The position numbers and the translations under genes were made by a program. Below, in pieces: positions 26,889 to 35,791 of a DNA stretch of 64,000 bases. The stretch spans positions 1,240,001 through 1,304,000 of the forward strand of contig NZ_CP010552.1 of NCBI RefSeq assembly GCF_001293165.1. Direction: 5' to 3'. Position 1 is the first letter of the stretch; each line of letters begins with the position of its first letter. A model generated the notes under the pieces. The model searched no databases and had not been told where the DNA came from. It saw only the letters and a program-made list of their open reading frames with translations. Origin of the DNA: Candidatus Thioglobus autotrophicus. GTDB taxonomy: Bacteria; Pseudomonadota; Gammaproteobacteria; PS1; Pseudothioglobaceae.

Positions 26889-28343
26889 ATGAGCTTTAAA
26901 ACAACTTGTCCTTATTGTGGCGTTGGTTGCGGTATTGAAATTAGCCGCACAGGATCAAGCCTAAAATTAATCGGAGATAAAGACTCGCCTGTTAATCAGG
27001 GCATGCTCTGCATTAAAGGCCAAACCTTGTTAGAAACTGTGGGTAGCGACGATGATAGACTCCTAGTGCCATCAACTGGTAGTTGGTCGAGTGCTATTAA
27101 GCGTATTAGCGAGGCGTTTAAAAACACCCCAAAAGATTCGATCGCGTTGTACCTCTCTGGTCAAATGCTGATGGAGGACTTATATGTGGCCAAAAAATTT
27201 GCCCATGCTTATGGCATTAAAAATCTAGAGAGTAATTCCAGGTTATGTATGTATTCTACGGTGGCTGCTAACAATCGAGCTTATGGCAGCGATATTGTGC
27301 CGGTGTCGTATGATGATATTTATCAAGCTGAAACAGTTTTTATTATTGGTAGTAATACCGCAGATTGCCACCCGATTGTGTTTAATCATATTAAGAAATC
27401 TAAGGCTTTTGTGGTGTGCGTGGATGTGTACAAAAGTACCACTGCCAAACGCTCTGATTTGTTTATTCAGGTTGAGCCAGGCCAAGATATGGTATTGATT
27501 GATGATTTGGTCAATCAGTCTTGGTTTAAGGATAAAAAAACTTTAAGTGTTTATTCTCAAGGGCTAACCCAATCAACTGACGCCACCGATAAGGTCAACG
27601 CGTTGATCAATGCTCATATTAAAACAGGTAATATCAACAAACCAGGCTGCGGCGTTTTGTCACTTACAGGGCAATGTAACGCCATGGGTGGGCGTGAAAT
27701 TGGCATTAAAACTCAAGACTTAACCGCGACTGAATTTTTCTCTACAGATCAAATTAAAACCCTTTGGGTAATGGCAACCAACCCAGCTCATAGCATGATA
27801 AATTACCGACAATTTGAAACACTAATTGTTTCAGATTTTACAAAAACTCTAACCACGCAAGACGCAGACATTGTCTTACCAGCTTGTAGCTGGAGTGAGC
27901 AAACAGGTCATCAGAAAAATTCTGAGCGTCGATATTTAGAGCAAAATGCATTTTTACCACCAGCGGGTGAGTCAAAGCCCGATTGGGAGATTATCTGCCT
28001 AGTAGCGAAAGAGCTAGGTTTAGAAGGTTTTGATTATGCGCATGCTGATGAAATTTGGGCAGAAATGGACATTGATCAAACTTGGACGTCTAATATCCAG
28101 GTAAGAGAAGTGCCTGTTGAAATCAACACCCCCGAAAGAGAATACGGCTCGTCGATTAATAATGGGCGTTTATTGGCGCAATGGCACGGAATGAGCAGAA
28201 CAGGTAAAAGCGAAACGCTTAATAAAATGACTCAAGAGAATTCTGCAATGGTGTCAATACATCACATCACCAATACTGAGCTGTTTAAAGATAAGGAAGT
28301 TGAGCTAGACAAGTACTCCAAACAGCCTTGCTTTAAAGGCTAG
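26889..28343 (+). CDS. Shortened assimilatory nitrate reductase NasA-like molybdoprotein
   Basis: It matches the catalytic subunit of assimilatory nitrate reductase: CPYCGVGCG and MLCIKG form the 4Fe-4S site, NSRLCM carries the likely molybdenum Cys, and [11 protein letters not shown] and [18 protein letters not shown] are family segments. It has only 484 residues against about 700-900 in the family. Two gaps are apparent, one before [20 protein letters not shown] and one after GGREIG, and the C-terminal cofactor-binding domain after HGMSRTGK is cut to about 50 residues. The frame is intact, so it is either a compact enzyme or an early stage of decay. It ends 4 bp inside the convergent pdxB. 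Confidence 0.8.
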   Translation: MSFKTTCPYCGVGCGIEISRTGSSLKLIGDKDSPVNQGMLCIKGQTLLETVGSDDDRLLVPSTGSWSSAIKRISEAFKNTPKDSIALYLSGQMLMEDLYVAKKFAHAYGIKNLESNSRLCMYSTVAANNRAYGSDIVPVSYDDIYQAETVFIIGSNTADCHPIVFNHIKKSKAFVVCVDVYKSTTAKRSDLFIQVEPGQDMVLIDDLVNQSWFKDKKTLSVYSQGLTQSTDATDKVNALINAHIKTGNINKPGCGVLSLTGQCNAMGGREIGIKTQDLTATEFFSTDQIKTLWVMATNPAHSMINYRQFETLIVSDFTKTLTTQDADIVLPACSWSEQTGHQKNSERRYLEQNAFLPPAGESKPDWEIICLVAKELGLEGFDYAHADEIWAEMDIDQTWTSNIQVREVPVEINTPEREYGSSINNGRLLAQWHGMSRTGKSETLNKMTQENSAMVSIHHITNTELFKDKEVELDKYSKQPCFKG

Positions 28344-29386
28344 ACAATTGGCAGAGGTGTTTTGCTACGGTAATGTGGCCATTCGTAGCGAATTGGATAA
28401 TTTCGGCGATAAATTTCAAAATTTTCAATATTTTTAATGGCTATTGTGTCTTGTTTAAAATCGTAAATCTCGTTAAGAGAATCGAGTAAATTATCACTTT
28501 TTAGCATTAAAACACCAGGATTTATGAGGTTTTTGATGTTTTCTTGCTGTTTTTCGCCAAAAAATTCACATAAAGCTTCATAAACCATAAAACTTCCCAT
28601 AAATTTGGCATCAACAGAGTGTCCAGCGATGTGTGGTGAGGCTAAATAGGCGGTTTTTTGTAAGTTTTGGTTAATATTTGGCTCATTTTCCCAACAATCG
28701 ATCACATTTTCAAGCGTTTGCGTTTTTTCCCAAATTTTTTCATCGATGACACCGCCACGCGCGGCGTTAAAAAGGATGGTTTGCTCGTTAATATGGTGAA
28801 AATTAGCCTGATTAAGTAGTTTATAGCTTGGATATTGCCCGTCAAACGTCAAAGGCGTATGAAAAGTGACAATATCAGCGCTGAGTGCGATGTCAAGATC
28901 AACAAAATTTCCCAAATTTTCATTATGCTGACGAATCGGGTCATTCAGTAAGGTTTTAATGCCTAAAAGATCTGCTTTTGCCGCTAGACGCGAACCCACA
29001 TTACCCACACCGATTATTCCCAAGGTTTTTTGTTGATAATTAAATTTGTGCTTTTCAGCTAAGTTAATAATCGTACTAATAACAAATTCCGCCACCGCCA
29101 TCGAGTTACAGCCTTGGGCGGAGAAAAACTCAATGTCATTGTTTTTAAGATAGTCCTGATCAACATGATCAAGCCCTGCTACGGTTGAGCCGACAAATTT
29201 AATCGAGCTGCCTTCGAGTAAGGCTTGGTTGACTTGGGTGCGCGAACGCACGATTAATACATCGCAATCTTTGACAGATTTAGCGTTAATATCACGTCCA
29301 GCCATTGTAATAACTTTCCCAAATTGAGAAAAAATTTCATCATAGGCGTAGCAAGCGTCGTCAATAATAAGCTTCATGGTTGCCAA
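28340..29386 (-). CDS. pdxB: Erythronate-4-phosphate dehydrogenase PdxB
   Basis: Second step of pyridoxal phosphate synthesis, oxidising 4-phosphoerythronate. The 348-residue protein has the D-2-hydroxyacid dehydrogenase fold with [13 protein letters not shown] for NAD binding, [10 protein letters not shown] and the C-terminal [10 protein letters not shown] catalytic-His region. The last 80 residues form the PdxB-specific domain. It overlaps ung upstream by 13 bp. Confidence 0.93.
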   Translation of the reverse strand: MATMKLIIDDACYAYDEIFSQFGKVITMAGRDINAKSVKDCDVLIVRSRTQVNQALLEGSSIKFVGSTVAGLDHVDQDYLKNNDIEFFSAQGCNSMAVAEFVISTIINLAEKHKFNYQQKTLGIIGVGNVGSRLAAKADLLGIKTLLNDPIRQHNENLGNFVDLDIALSADIVTFHTPLTFDGQYPSYKLLNQANFHHINEQTILFNAARGGVIDEKIWEKTQTLENVIDCWENEPNINQNLQKTAYLASPHIAGHSVDAKFMGSFMVYEALCEFFGEKQQENIKNLINPGVLMLKSDNLLDSLNEIYDFKQDTIAIKNIENFEIYRRNYPIRYEWPHYRSKTPLPIV

Positions 29387-30048
29387 TTAATTTGTTGTAA
29401 ATGGTTTATTTTAAGGTAGTCATTAGTCTTAGAGAAATGTTTACAACCAAAAAAACCTTTATAAGCAGAAAAAGGTGACGGATGTGAGGCGACTAATACT
29501 AGGTGTTTATCGCTATCGATCAGCTCGGATTTTTGTTGTGCGTGCGCACCCCAAAGCAAAAACACCAAGTTTTGCTTGTGATCGCTGAGTTGTTGAATCA
29601 CGGCTTCGGTGAAATCAATCCAAGGGGTTTTTGCATGTGATCCTGGGGAGTTTTTCTCAACGGTGAGTGCACTATTAAGCAGTAGTACGCCTTGAGATGC
29701 CCAACGCTCTAAATTGCCACTAGCATTAGGCGTAATGCCCAAATCCAACTCTAACTCTTTGTAGATGTTGAGCAGCGAAGGCGGTATTTTTATACCATCG
29801 GGCACCGAAAAGCTGAGTCCGTGCGCCTGATGTTCGTTATGATAAGGGTCTTGCCCAAGGATAACTACCTGAGTTTTGGCAAAGCTACTGAGCTCAAACG
29901 CTTTAAAAATTTGTGCCTCAGGTGGAAAAATACTGATTTTTTTATCTTTTTGATATTGCAAGAATTCTTCAAGTCTTTGAAAAGATTCTTGTTGAAATAA
30001 AGGGTCTAAATACTCAGACCAATCATTGTTTAAAGTCCTGCCCACCAT
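29374..30048 (-). CDS. ung: Uracil-DNA glycosylase
   Basis: Removes uracil from DNA in base-excision repair. The 224-residue family 1 enzyme has the catalytic [17 protein letters not shown] segment and the [11 protein letters not shown] motif, both intact. It overlaps the TlpA-like gene upstream by 19 bp and pdxB downstream by 13 bp, forming one minus-strand operon. Confidence 0.96.
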   Translation of the reverse strand: MVGRTLNNDWSEYLDPLFQQESFQRLEEFLQYQKDKKISIFPPEAQIFKAFELSSFAKTQVVILGQDPYHNEHQAHGLSFSVPDGIKIPPSLLNIYKELELDLGITPNASGNLERWASQGVLLLNSALTVEKNSPGSHAKTPWIDFTEAVIQQLSDHKQNLVFLLWGAHAQQKSELIDSDKHLVLVASHPSPFSAYKGFFGCKHFSKTNDYLKINHLQQINWQP

Positions 30049-30530
30049 AGCCTTAAACGATAGCCTAGTGTAGTGACATAGCCCACTTCAACAAACTGAA
30101 TTCTGCCTTTGGTGTTTACAAAAAAACTACTGGGCGTGCCTTTAACGCCAAATAGTTTGGCAATCGAGCCGGATTGGTCGTTAATAATATTGTCGAGCTG
30201 CATATTGTTTTCTTCAGCATGTGCTTGAATCTCTAAATCACTGCCTGACTGAATAGCAATATTTAGCACTTTATAGTCTTTTGAAATGGCTTGAATGTTG
30301 TCATTTTCTAGATTGCACACAGGGCACCAAGTGGCCCAAAAGTGAATTAACACCCCTTGATCTGGTAGTGGATTGGAGCTCATGACTTCGCCACTTAGCG
30401 TTTGTGAGCTAAAGCTCGGTACTAAGCCAATAGTTAAATCTTGTTGTTGATAGGCGCGGATAATAAAAATGGCTAAAATAACCATCATAAATTGCATGAG
30501 GGTTTTTCGATTTGGTCGTTTAATGTTCAT
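30030..30530 (-). CDS. Membrane-anchored TlpA/ScsD-like thioredoxin
   Basis: A 166-residue protein with an N-terminal membrane segment (LMQFMMVILAIFIIRAY) and a periplasmic thioredoxin domain with active site TWCPVC. Such proteins reduce or rearrange disulfides outside the cytoplasm, often for cytochrome c or copper proteins. The many c-type cytochromes nearby make a redox role in their maturation plausible, but the operon with ung and pdxB gives no support for that. The fold is clear; the target is unknown. Confidence 0.82.
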   Translation of the reverse strand: MNIKRPNRKTLMQFMMVILAIFIIRAYQQQDLTIGLVPSFSSQTLSGEVMSSNPLPDQGVLIHFWATWCPVCNLENDNIQAISKDYKVLNIAIQSGSDLEIQAHAEENNMQLDNIINDQSGSIAKLFGVKGTPSSFFVNTKGRIQFVEVGYVTTLGYRLRLWWAGL

Positions 30531-30590
30531 TTTTAAATTATATCCTAAGCACTCAATCTATAAGTTTTTACCCTTGTTTGTTTTTTAGAA

Positions 30591-30674
30591 TGTGTCGCCT
30601 TATAAAAAAAGTTTGACCAAAATCAAGAATTATTAACATAGGTTGTTTTTTATTTAAACAGTGAATCATATAAT
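30591..30674 (+). promoter_or_regulatory. Tandem-site promoter of the Crp/Fnr gene at 30712
   Basis: A -10 TATAAT (30669-30674) predicts a start near 30681. AACATAGGTT (30635-30644) is centred at -41.5 and an FNR-type TTGACCAAAATCAA (30613-30626) at -61.5, exactly two helical turns apart. The 10-mer TGTGTCGCCT (30591-30600) recurs upstream of the methyltransferase at 45906. The layout suggests joint activation by FNR and a second regulator. Confidence 0.65.
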
Positions 30675-30711
30675 GTGCTTGTCAAATTAATTTAATACCT
30701 GGGGGTTTGAA

Positions 30712-31437
30712 ATGATTTCTGCAAAAAATTACCACAATAAATACTATAAGTTTTTGGAAAAGACGTCTATATTTAAAGATATAGATACGAACGATCTGGT
30801 CGATTTTCTTGAGACGATTAAAATTAAGCAATATCGCAAAGGGGAGATGGTCACCTTTGATTCGCAAGAGCATGCCAAGTGTTATATTGTATTTGATGGC
30901 TTGTTCAAACTTACCAGAGTAGATGAGAGAGGTGATGAAATAGTCATCGCTCTGGTGGATAAAAAAGATATTGTGTCGCCAATGCATTATTCTAAGCATT
31001 ATGACATTTGTGCAGAATTCGTTAAAAATACCACCTTGATTTATTTTAATAAAGATGAAATTGAGAGATTTACAGAGAAAAGCCATCAATTCTCTACCAA
31101 CATCATTACTTATTTGGCAGGCAATGTGCAGAAATTGATGGTTAATGCCGAGGTGTTGCAATTGAAATCTGCCAAGGAGAAAGTGGGCTGGTATTTGGCG
31201 CACAGCAAAATTAACAACACATTTAGATTGCCTTATTCAAAAAGCCTGATTGCCTCTTATTTGGGGATAAAGCCCGAGTCTTTTTCAAGAGCGTTAGTTT
31301 TATTAAAAGAAGAAGGTATCAGTCTTGCCAACAAGACTATTAATCTTGAAAGTGGTGATGAGCTGTGTAAATATTGCGACAAAGTGACAGGATCAAATTG
31401 CCGCTCTTTTGAGTCTGAAGGTTGTGCACACGCCTAG
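30712..31437 (+). CDS. Crp/Fnr-family regulator with C-terminal cysteine cluster
   Basis: A 241-residue transcription regulator with a cyclic-nucleotide-type sensor domain (about residues 20-120), a dimerisation helix and a helix-turn-helix. The recognition helix in LGIKPESFSRALVLL keeps the Glu..Ser-Arg set of FNR, so it should read TTGAT-like half-sites. It lacks the N-terminal FNR cysteines. The unusual feature is a C-terminal tail with four cysteines spaced C-X2-C-X7-C-X7-C (CKYCDKVTGSNC...C), which could bind zinc or an iron-sulfur cluster. It lies near hao and nap, and its own promoter carries two regulator sites. The signal it senses is unknown. Confidence 0.85.
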   Translation: MISAKNYHNKYYKFLEKTSIFKDIDTNDLVDFLETIKIKQYRKGEMVTFDSQEHAKCYIVFDGLFKLTRVDERGDEIVIALVDKKDIVSPMHYSKHYDICAEFVKNTTLIYFNKDEIERFTEKSHQFSTNIITYLAGNVQKLMVNAEVLQLKSAKEKVGWYLAHSKINNTFRLPYSKSLIASYLGIKPESFSRALVLLKEEGISLANKTINLESGDELCKYCDKVTGSNCRSFESEGCAHA

Positions 31438-31438
31438 T

Positions 31439-31918
31439 TTAATTCGTTTTCCCGGCTTTAGCCGCTCTGGCTAACACAGCTTGCTTTTTGTCAATATATT
31501 CAACAATTTTACTTGCATGCTCGAGTGTTGGTTTTAGGGCTAAAGCCTGCTGTGCCATTGCTTTGGATGCTTCGTAAAATCCAAGATGCAGATAGGCAAC
31601 AGACATAGATGTAAAGACCTTTGGATCTGTTGGCTCTAATAGCGCCGCCTCTTGATAATAACCGATTGCCTCCTGGTTTTTGTTTTGCCCAATATATAAA
31701 TTGGCTAATTCTACATAAGCTTGCTTACTGGGAGAATTTGCAATTATATTTTTGAGCTTTTGTTCAGACTCTTTGAATTTATTATCTTGCATTATTTGAC
31801 CTACCTGTTGCAAAATTTTGCTTGAATCTGGTAATTTTGCCAGGGCAGGGTAGTTTAAAGCAGTGATACAAAATAGTAGTAATGTGATTAGTTTTTTTGA
31901 TTTCATTTTCTTATCCAT
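31439..31918 (-). CDS. Exported TPR-repeat protein
   Basis: A 159-residue protein with an N-terminal signal peptide (LITLLLFCITALNYPALA) and tetratricopeptide repeats, seen as AYVELANLYIGQNKNQEAI and similar helical pairs. TPR domains hold protein partners. It lies downstream of hao on the same strand, 75 bp after it, but a strong terminator separates them. It may help assemble the Hao or Nap proteins; this is inference from position. No closer family name was recognised. Confidence 0.7.
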   Translation of the reverse strand: MDKKMKSKKLITLLLFCITALNYPALAKLPDSSKILQQVGQIMQDNKFKESEQKLKNIIANSPSKQAYVELANLYIGQNKNQEAIGYYQEAALLEPTDPKVFTSMSVAYLHLGFYEASKAMAQQALALKPTLEHASKIVEYIDKKQAVLARAAKAGKTN

Positions 31919-31927
31919 ATAAAAAAT

Positions 31928-31970
31928 AGTAAAAAAATACCCCTGTCAAGTTGCCTTGTCAGGGGTATTT
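31928..31970 (-). terminator. Terminator after hao
   Basis: AAATACCCCTG (31935-31945) pairs with CAGGGGTATTT (31960-31970); an inner CAAG/CTTG stem closes the loop. On the minus strand a T-run follows the hairpin, so it ends the hao transcript before the TPR gene. Confidence 0.8.
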
Positions 31971-31993
31971 AAGTTAAAACTTATGAGGCCTTG

Positions 31994-33454
31994 TTATTTT
32001 TCAAATTGAGCCTTAAAGTCTGCAGTCGCCTTCTTGCGAATCTCCTGCTGTTTGGCGCTCATCTTGCCCAGGTACCATTTATGGTTATCCGAGTTGAGCA
32101 CTTCATCAATGGTTGCCTGTAAAAGCGCAGCAGATGCTTGTTTCTTCTCAGATGTAGAGCGCATACCTTTTTCAACTAGGTACTCTAATTCTGGAATGAA
32201 CTTAGCATAGAAATGCTTAGCAACTTCATAAGTACCATGCCAATGAGTGATATCAGGACCCATCATTGCAGCACCATGACGAGCTCGACGACCTTCGTGA
32301 TGCCAGATTTCAAACCAAATAAAGTCAATCTTATTAGAGAATTTAACTGGCTTCATCAATGGTTTAGCGGCCTTCATTAACTTAATACCAGGCTTGGCAA
32401 ACTTTTCATTGTACAAGTTAACCAATCCATCATATTGTGCATAGAAGTTTTCAATATAGTCTTCTGAGTGACAAGCGGAACAAACATCTTGCATGTTGTC
32501 TCGACGAGTTTCCCAATCGACGTGTTGACCAGGTAGACCCATTTTCTTATCAGACACTTCAGGACGAATAGATACTGGTGGGCGATTGTTCCAAGAGATG
32601 CGCATACCTACATCATGTGTCACATCTTGATCTTTAGTCGCACCCATATGACAAGTTGAGCAAGTTGGGGCGGTGTAGTAATCTTCACCAGGAACCCACT
32701 TGGACTTATCCATACCTAATTGACCTTTTTGAGAAGCATATTGAATACCATGCTTAGACTCATTGTAGATTTCGATATGTGGATGATCAGGGCCCATATG
32801 ACACTTACCACAGGTTTCAGGTGCACGTGCTTGCTCTACCGAGAAGCTATGACGAGAATGACAAGCTGTGCAAGCGCCTTCTGAGCCATCAGGGTTGATT
32901 CTACCAATACCTGTGTTTGGCCATGTTGCAGGATCTAGCGCACCATCTTCTAGCACCTTTACCTGTGAACCGTGACACTGCCAACAGCCATTAACGGCAG
33001 CAGCAGAATTACCATCAGGGAATCCTTCTGTTACAAAGCCACTATTACCCTCCACAACCTCTGCTAATAAATTATCTAGCGATCCTAGAATTCGACCTGC
33101 TTTAGCATGGTGTGAATCTTCAGTTTGTTTAACTTCGTGAGCGTGGCAATTTGCACAATCACGTGGGGATACGATAATGGAGATTAGTTTTTTATCGCCT
33201 TTCTTACCATGCAAGAAAGCATCTTTATCTCCAGGATCAGCAGCGTGACATTCGTAACAGCCTACTTTAGCACGATGATGTTTGCTGTCCCCCCATTGCT
33301 GGACGATGCCGTTATTGTTCTTTTTATGGCAAGTGGCACATTGCTTACTAGTCTCTGACATTTGAGCGGGCGGCTCAGTAACTGACGAAAACGCCGAGCT
33401 ACTTAAAAACATCAAAGATAAAAAGAAAATTAAACTTTTTATAATTGCTTTCAT
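31994..33454 (-). CDS. Octaheme c-type cytochrome, hydroxylamine oxidoreductase (Hao) family
   Basis: A periplasmic multiheme protein of about 486 residues with a signal peptide (SLIFFLSLMFLSSSAFS) and eight CXXCH heme sites: CATCH, CYECH, CANCH, CWQCH, CTACH, CGKCH, CSTCH and CSACH. Conserved HAO-family segments such as THWHGTYEVAKHFY are near the C terminus. The start at 33454 is chosen for its AGGAG site and signal peptide. In epsilonproteobacteria such Hao proteins work with Nap to reduce nitrite; nitrifier HAO oxidises hydroxylamine. No ammonia monooxygenase is visible and nap is divergent, so the reductive role is more likely. I cannot decide from the sequence whether the cross-linking Tyr of nitrifier HAO is present. 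Confidence 0.88.
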   Translation of the reverse strand: MKAIIKSLIFFLSLMFLSSSAFSSVTEPPAQMSETSKQCATCHKKNNNGIVQQWGDSKHHRAKVGCYECHAADPGDKDAFLHGKKGDKKLISIIVSPRDCANCHAHEVKQTEDSHHAKAGRILGSLDNLLAEVVEGNSGFVTEGFPDGNSAAAVNGCWQCHGSQVKVLEDGALDPATWPNTGIGRINPDGSEGACTACHSRHSFSVEQARAPETCGKCHMGPDHPHIEIYNESKHGIQYASQKGQLGMDKSKWVPGEDYYTAPTCSTCHMGATKDQDVTHDVGMRISWNNRPPVSIRPEVSDKKMGLPGQHVDWETRRDNMQDVCSACHSEDYIENFYAQYDGLVNLYNEKFAKPGIKLMKAAKPLMKPVKFSNKIDFIWFEIWHHEGRRARHGAAMMGPDITHWHGTYEVAKHFYAKFIPELEYLVEKGMRSTSEKKQASAALLQATIDEVLNSDNHKWYLGKMSAKQQEIRKKATADFKAQFEK

Positions 33455-33502
33455 TGCATTTCTCCTGTAGATTTTTATAACAAAATAGTGGTTTTCCATG
33501 CA

Positions 33503-33542
33503 ATCTTAACTTATTTAAAAAAATATAAAAACAACTTAGGTT
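33503..33542 (-). promoter_or_regulatory. hao promoter with AAC-N4-GTT site
   Basis: Read on the minus strand, AACCTAAGTT (33533-33542) is followed by a -10-like TAAGAT (33508 down to 33503). The motif centre is 29.5 bp from the first -10 base, the same as at four other promoters. The predicted start near 33496 gives a 42-nt leader before the hao ATG. Confidence 0.55.
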
Positions 33543-33620
33543 ATCAAAATAAAACTATTTTTTATTAAGATAACATAGGTCAAGAAAAACGTTAAAAATT
33601 ATAAAAAATTAACCTATATT
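33533..33620. promoter_or_regulatory. Array of three AAC-N4-GTT-like sites, 39-bp spacing
   Basis: AACTTAGGTT (33533-33542), AACATAGGTC (33572-33581) and AACCTATATT (33611-33620) have centres exactly 39 bp apart. The third has a -10-like TAGAAT (33644-33649) at 28.5 bp on the plus strand. They lie in the divergent hao-nap gap. The middle and last copies are imperfect. Confidence 0.5.
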
Positions 33621-33654
33621 ATTGAAATTAAAGGGAATTTTATTAGAATGCAAT

Positions 33655-33704
33655 TGTGCCTTCTGTATATCATTCTCCCAATATAGTAGCTAACAGGAGG
33701 CACA
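33655..33704 (+). other. Stem-loop in the hao-nap gap
   Basis: TGTGCCTTCTG (33655-33665) pairs with CAGGAGGCACA (33694-33704) over 11 positions, one of them G-U, around a 28-nt loop. The right arm contains AGGAGG, so the fold would hide a Shine-Dalgarno-like sequence. No convincing gene follows it. Confidence 0.4.
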
Positions 33705-33743
33705 CCTTCTTTGCCATTCCAATACCGTGAATTAACTAAAAAC

Positions 33744-33783
33744 AATCTATGTTGTTGTTAATTTGGGGTGTCTTTTTTATAAT
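33744..33783 (+). promoter_or_regulatory. napD promoter with AAC-N4-GTT site
   Basis: AATCTATGTT (33744-33753) is 29.5 bp (centre to first base) from a perfect -10 TATAAT (33778-33783). The predicted start near 33790 puts the site at -41.5, the class II activator position. The leader to the ATG at 33824 is about 34 nt. Confidence 0.6.
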
Positions 33784-33823
33784 GTCAGTCTATATTTAAA
33801 ATTGGTATTGGGTGGTCTTAACA

Positions 33824-34078
33824 ATGGAGCAGACTAAGGATAGTATTGATATTTGTGGTGTTTTAGTGCACACAAGTAAAGGTAAGGAAGAAGAGGTAAA
33901 AAATGCGCTCAGCATAATAGAAGGCGTCGAAGTGCATCATACAACACAAGATTCACGATTACTAGTCACCATTGAGCTCCAAGGTAGAAAACAAATTATG
34001 GATACCATGGGCAGTTTTAACGATATACCTTATGTAATTTCTACTGTATTAACTTACCAACACTCAGAAGAAGTGTAG
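33824..34078 (+). CDS. napD: Nap assembly chaperone NapD
   Basis: NapD binds the twin-arginine signal of NapA and holds back export until the cofactor is in place. The small ferredoxin-like protein (about 84 residues) has the typical start DICGVLVHTSKGKEEEV and VEVHHTTQDSRLLVTIE. ATG at 33824 and GTG at 33812 are both possible; no clear ribosome site decides. It is the first gene of the plus-strand nap cluster, 11 bp before napG. Confidence 0.85.
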   Translation: MEQTKDSIDICGVLVHTSKGKEEEVKNALSIIEGVEVHHTTQDSRLLVTIELQGRKQIMDTMGSFNDIPYVISTVLTYQHSEEV

Positions 34079-34089
34079 GCTTGGGCGGT

Positions 34090-34926
34090 ATGGCTATTTC
34101 TCGTCGAGAGTTTTTCATAAATTCTGCAAAATTAGCCACCACATCAGCCCTGATTGCAACCGGGCTCATCAGTTATTCAAAATATGCGTATGCAATTCCA
34201 GCAACTGCCATACGCCCGCCTGGCGCCTTAAAAGAAAAAGAGTTTATTTCAGCTTGTATTCGTTGCGGGTTGTGTGTCAATGATTGCCCATTTCCAACCT
34301 TATCGTTAGCAACTGAAAAAGACAATATAGCAATTGGCACTCCTTTCTTTACTGCGCGTAAAGCAGGATGCGAGATGTGCGACGATATTCCTTGCGTTAA
34401 GGCTTGCCCAACAGGTGCATTGGATAAAAGTCTAACGGATATTAATGATGCAAAAATGGGGCTTGCACGCATTGTCGACACCAAAGGCTGTATTGCTTAT
34501 CAAGGGTTAAGATGCGAGGTGTGTTTTAATATTTGCCCACTTCAGGGTAAAGCGATCACTGTAGAAATGCGACATAATGACCGCAGTGGTAAGCATGCGC
34601 TCTTTGTTCCAATGGTTAATTATGAGCATTGCACCGGTTGCGGAAAGTGTGAAGAGGCTTGTATTATGGAAGAAGCAGTTATCAAAGTATTGCCGACTCA
34701 TTTAGCCATGGGTAAGCGTCAAGCGCATTACAAAATTGGCTGGGAGGAAAAGCAAAAATCTGGTGGATCTCTGGTGTCCCCAGATATTGAGCATCAATAC
34801 AATCTTCCTAAAGGTAAAAAATATGACTTGCAAGGCGAAGGTTTGACAGATGTCAATACTTCTTTAGATAATGCACTGGATGCCTTGAACAATCTTAACC
34901 CGTTGTTTGATATTAAGAAAAAATGA
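34090..34926 (+). CDS. napG: Ferredoxin-type quinol dehydrogenase subunit NapG
   Basis: NapG carries four 4Fe-4S clusters and with NapH passes electrons from quinol to NapAB in the periplasm. A twin-arginine signal (SRREFF) is followed by a hydrophobic run. Cysteine groups CIRCGLCVNDCP, CEMCDDIPCVKACP, CEVCFNICP and CTGCGKCEEAC are all present. The ATG at 34090 is preferred to the upstream TTG. About 278 residues is usual. It overlaps napH by 4 bp. Confidence 0.93.
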   Translation: MAISRREFFINSAKLATTSALIATGLISYSKYAYAIPATAIRPPGALKEKEFISACIRCGLCVNDCPFPTLSLATEKDNIAIGTPFFTARKAGCEMCDDIPCVKACPTGALDKSLTDINDAKMGLARIVDTKGCIAYQGLRCEVCFNICPLQGKAITVEMRHNDRSGKHALFVPMVNYEHCTGCGKCEEACIMEEAVIKVLPTHLAMGKRQAHYKIGWEEKQKSGGSLVSPDIEHQYNLPKGKKYDLQGEGLTDVNTSLDNALDALNNLNPLFDIKKK

Positions 34927-35783
34927 AGAAAGTTAATATTTGCAAGGTAGTGGGTAAAGATGCCAAAGTCTCAAGAGGATGGCTAAGTAGTCACAAATAT
35001 CTAATCCTTCGCCGCCTATCGCAATTGTCTATTTTGGGGTTATTTTTATTAGGCCCATGGTTTGGCATTTGGATTGTCAAAGGCAACCTTTCTTCGAGCC
35101 TTACTTTGGATACACTGCCACTAACCGATCCCTTTGTTTTATTACAATCTGTATTTGCAGGGCATTCAATCGCCACTGATGCGCTCATTGGTGCCTTGAT
35201 TATTTTGGTGTTTTATTTATTAATTGGTGGGCGAGTTTTTTGCTCTTGGGTGTGCCCGGTAAATATCATAACGGACTCGGCATCCTGGCTTAGATGTAGA
35301 CTTGGCATTAAGACCAATAGTGGCGGCGTTTCCAGAAAAACGCGCTATTGGCTATTGGCCACTATTATGCTTGTATCCTTAATAACCGGATCCATTGTTT
35401 GGGAGTTGATAAACCCGGTTTCGATGCTGCACCGCGGTATTATTTTTGGCATGAGTTTTGGCTGGTTTTTAATTGTATTGTTGTTTTTATTTGATGTGTT
35501 TGTGGTTAAAAATGGCTGGTGCTCGCGGATATGTCCAATGGGAGCTTTTTATTCACTATTGGGTAAATTTTCAATACTAAGGGTAAATGCATCCCGTAGA
35601 GATGCGTGCACAGATTGCTTGGAATGCTTTATCGTCTGCCCTGAATCACAAGTTATTAACCCGGCATTAAAGGGTACAAAATCTCCCATTGTACTGGATA
35701 GTAATTGTACAAATTGCGGCAGATGTATTGATATTTGTGAGCCAAAAGTCTTTAGTTACTCCTCTCGAATAAAGAGAAATTAG
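34923..35783 (+). CDS. napH: Membrane quinol dehydrogenase subunit NapH
   Basis: NapH is the membrane partner of NapG, with four membrane segments and two 4Fe-4S sites near the C terminus (CTDCLECFIVCPE and CTNCGRCIDIC). The conserved CSWVCPVN and CSRICPMG motifs face the cytoplasmic side. At 286 residues it is a normal length. With no napC in the window, NapGH is probably the only local quinol-to-Nap route. Confidence 0.93.
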   Translation: MKKVNICKVVGKDAKVSRGWLSSHKYLILRRLSQLSILGLFLLGPWFGIWIVKGNLSSSLTLDTLPLTDPFVLLQSVFAGHSIATDALIGALIILVFYLLIGGRVFCSWVCPVNIITDSASWLRCRLGIKTNSGGVSRKTRYWLLATIMLVSLITGSIVWELINPVSMLHRGIIFGMSFGWFLIVLLFLFDVFVVKNGWCSRICPMGAFYSLLGKFSILRVNASRRDACTDCLECFIVCPESQVINPALKGTKSPIVLDSNCTNCGRCIDICEPKVFSYSSRIKRN

Positions 35784-35791
35784 TACAAAAC

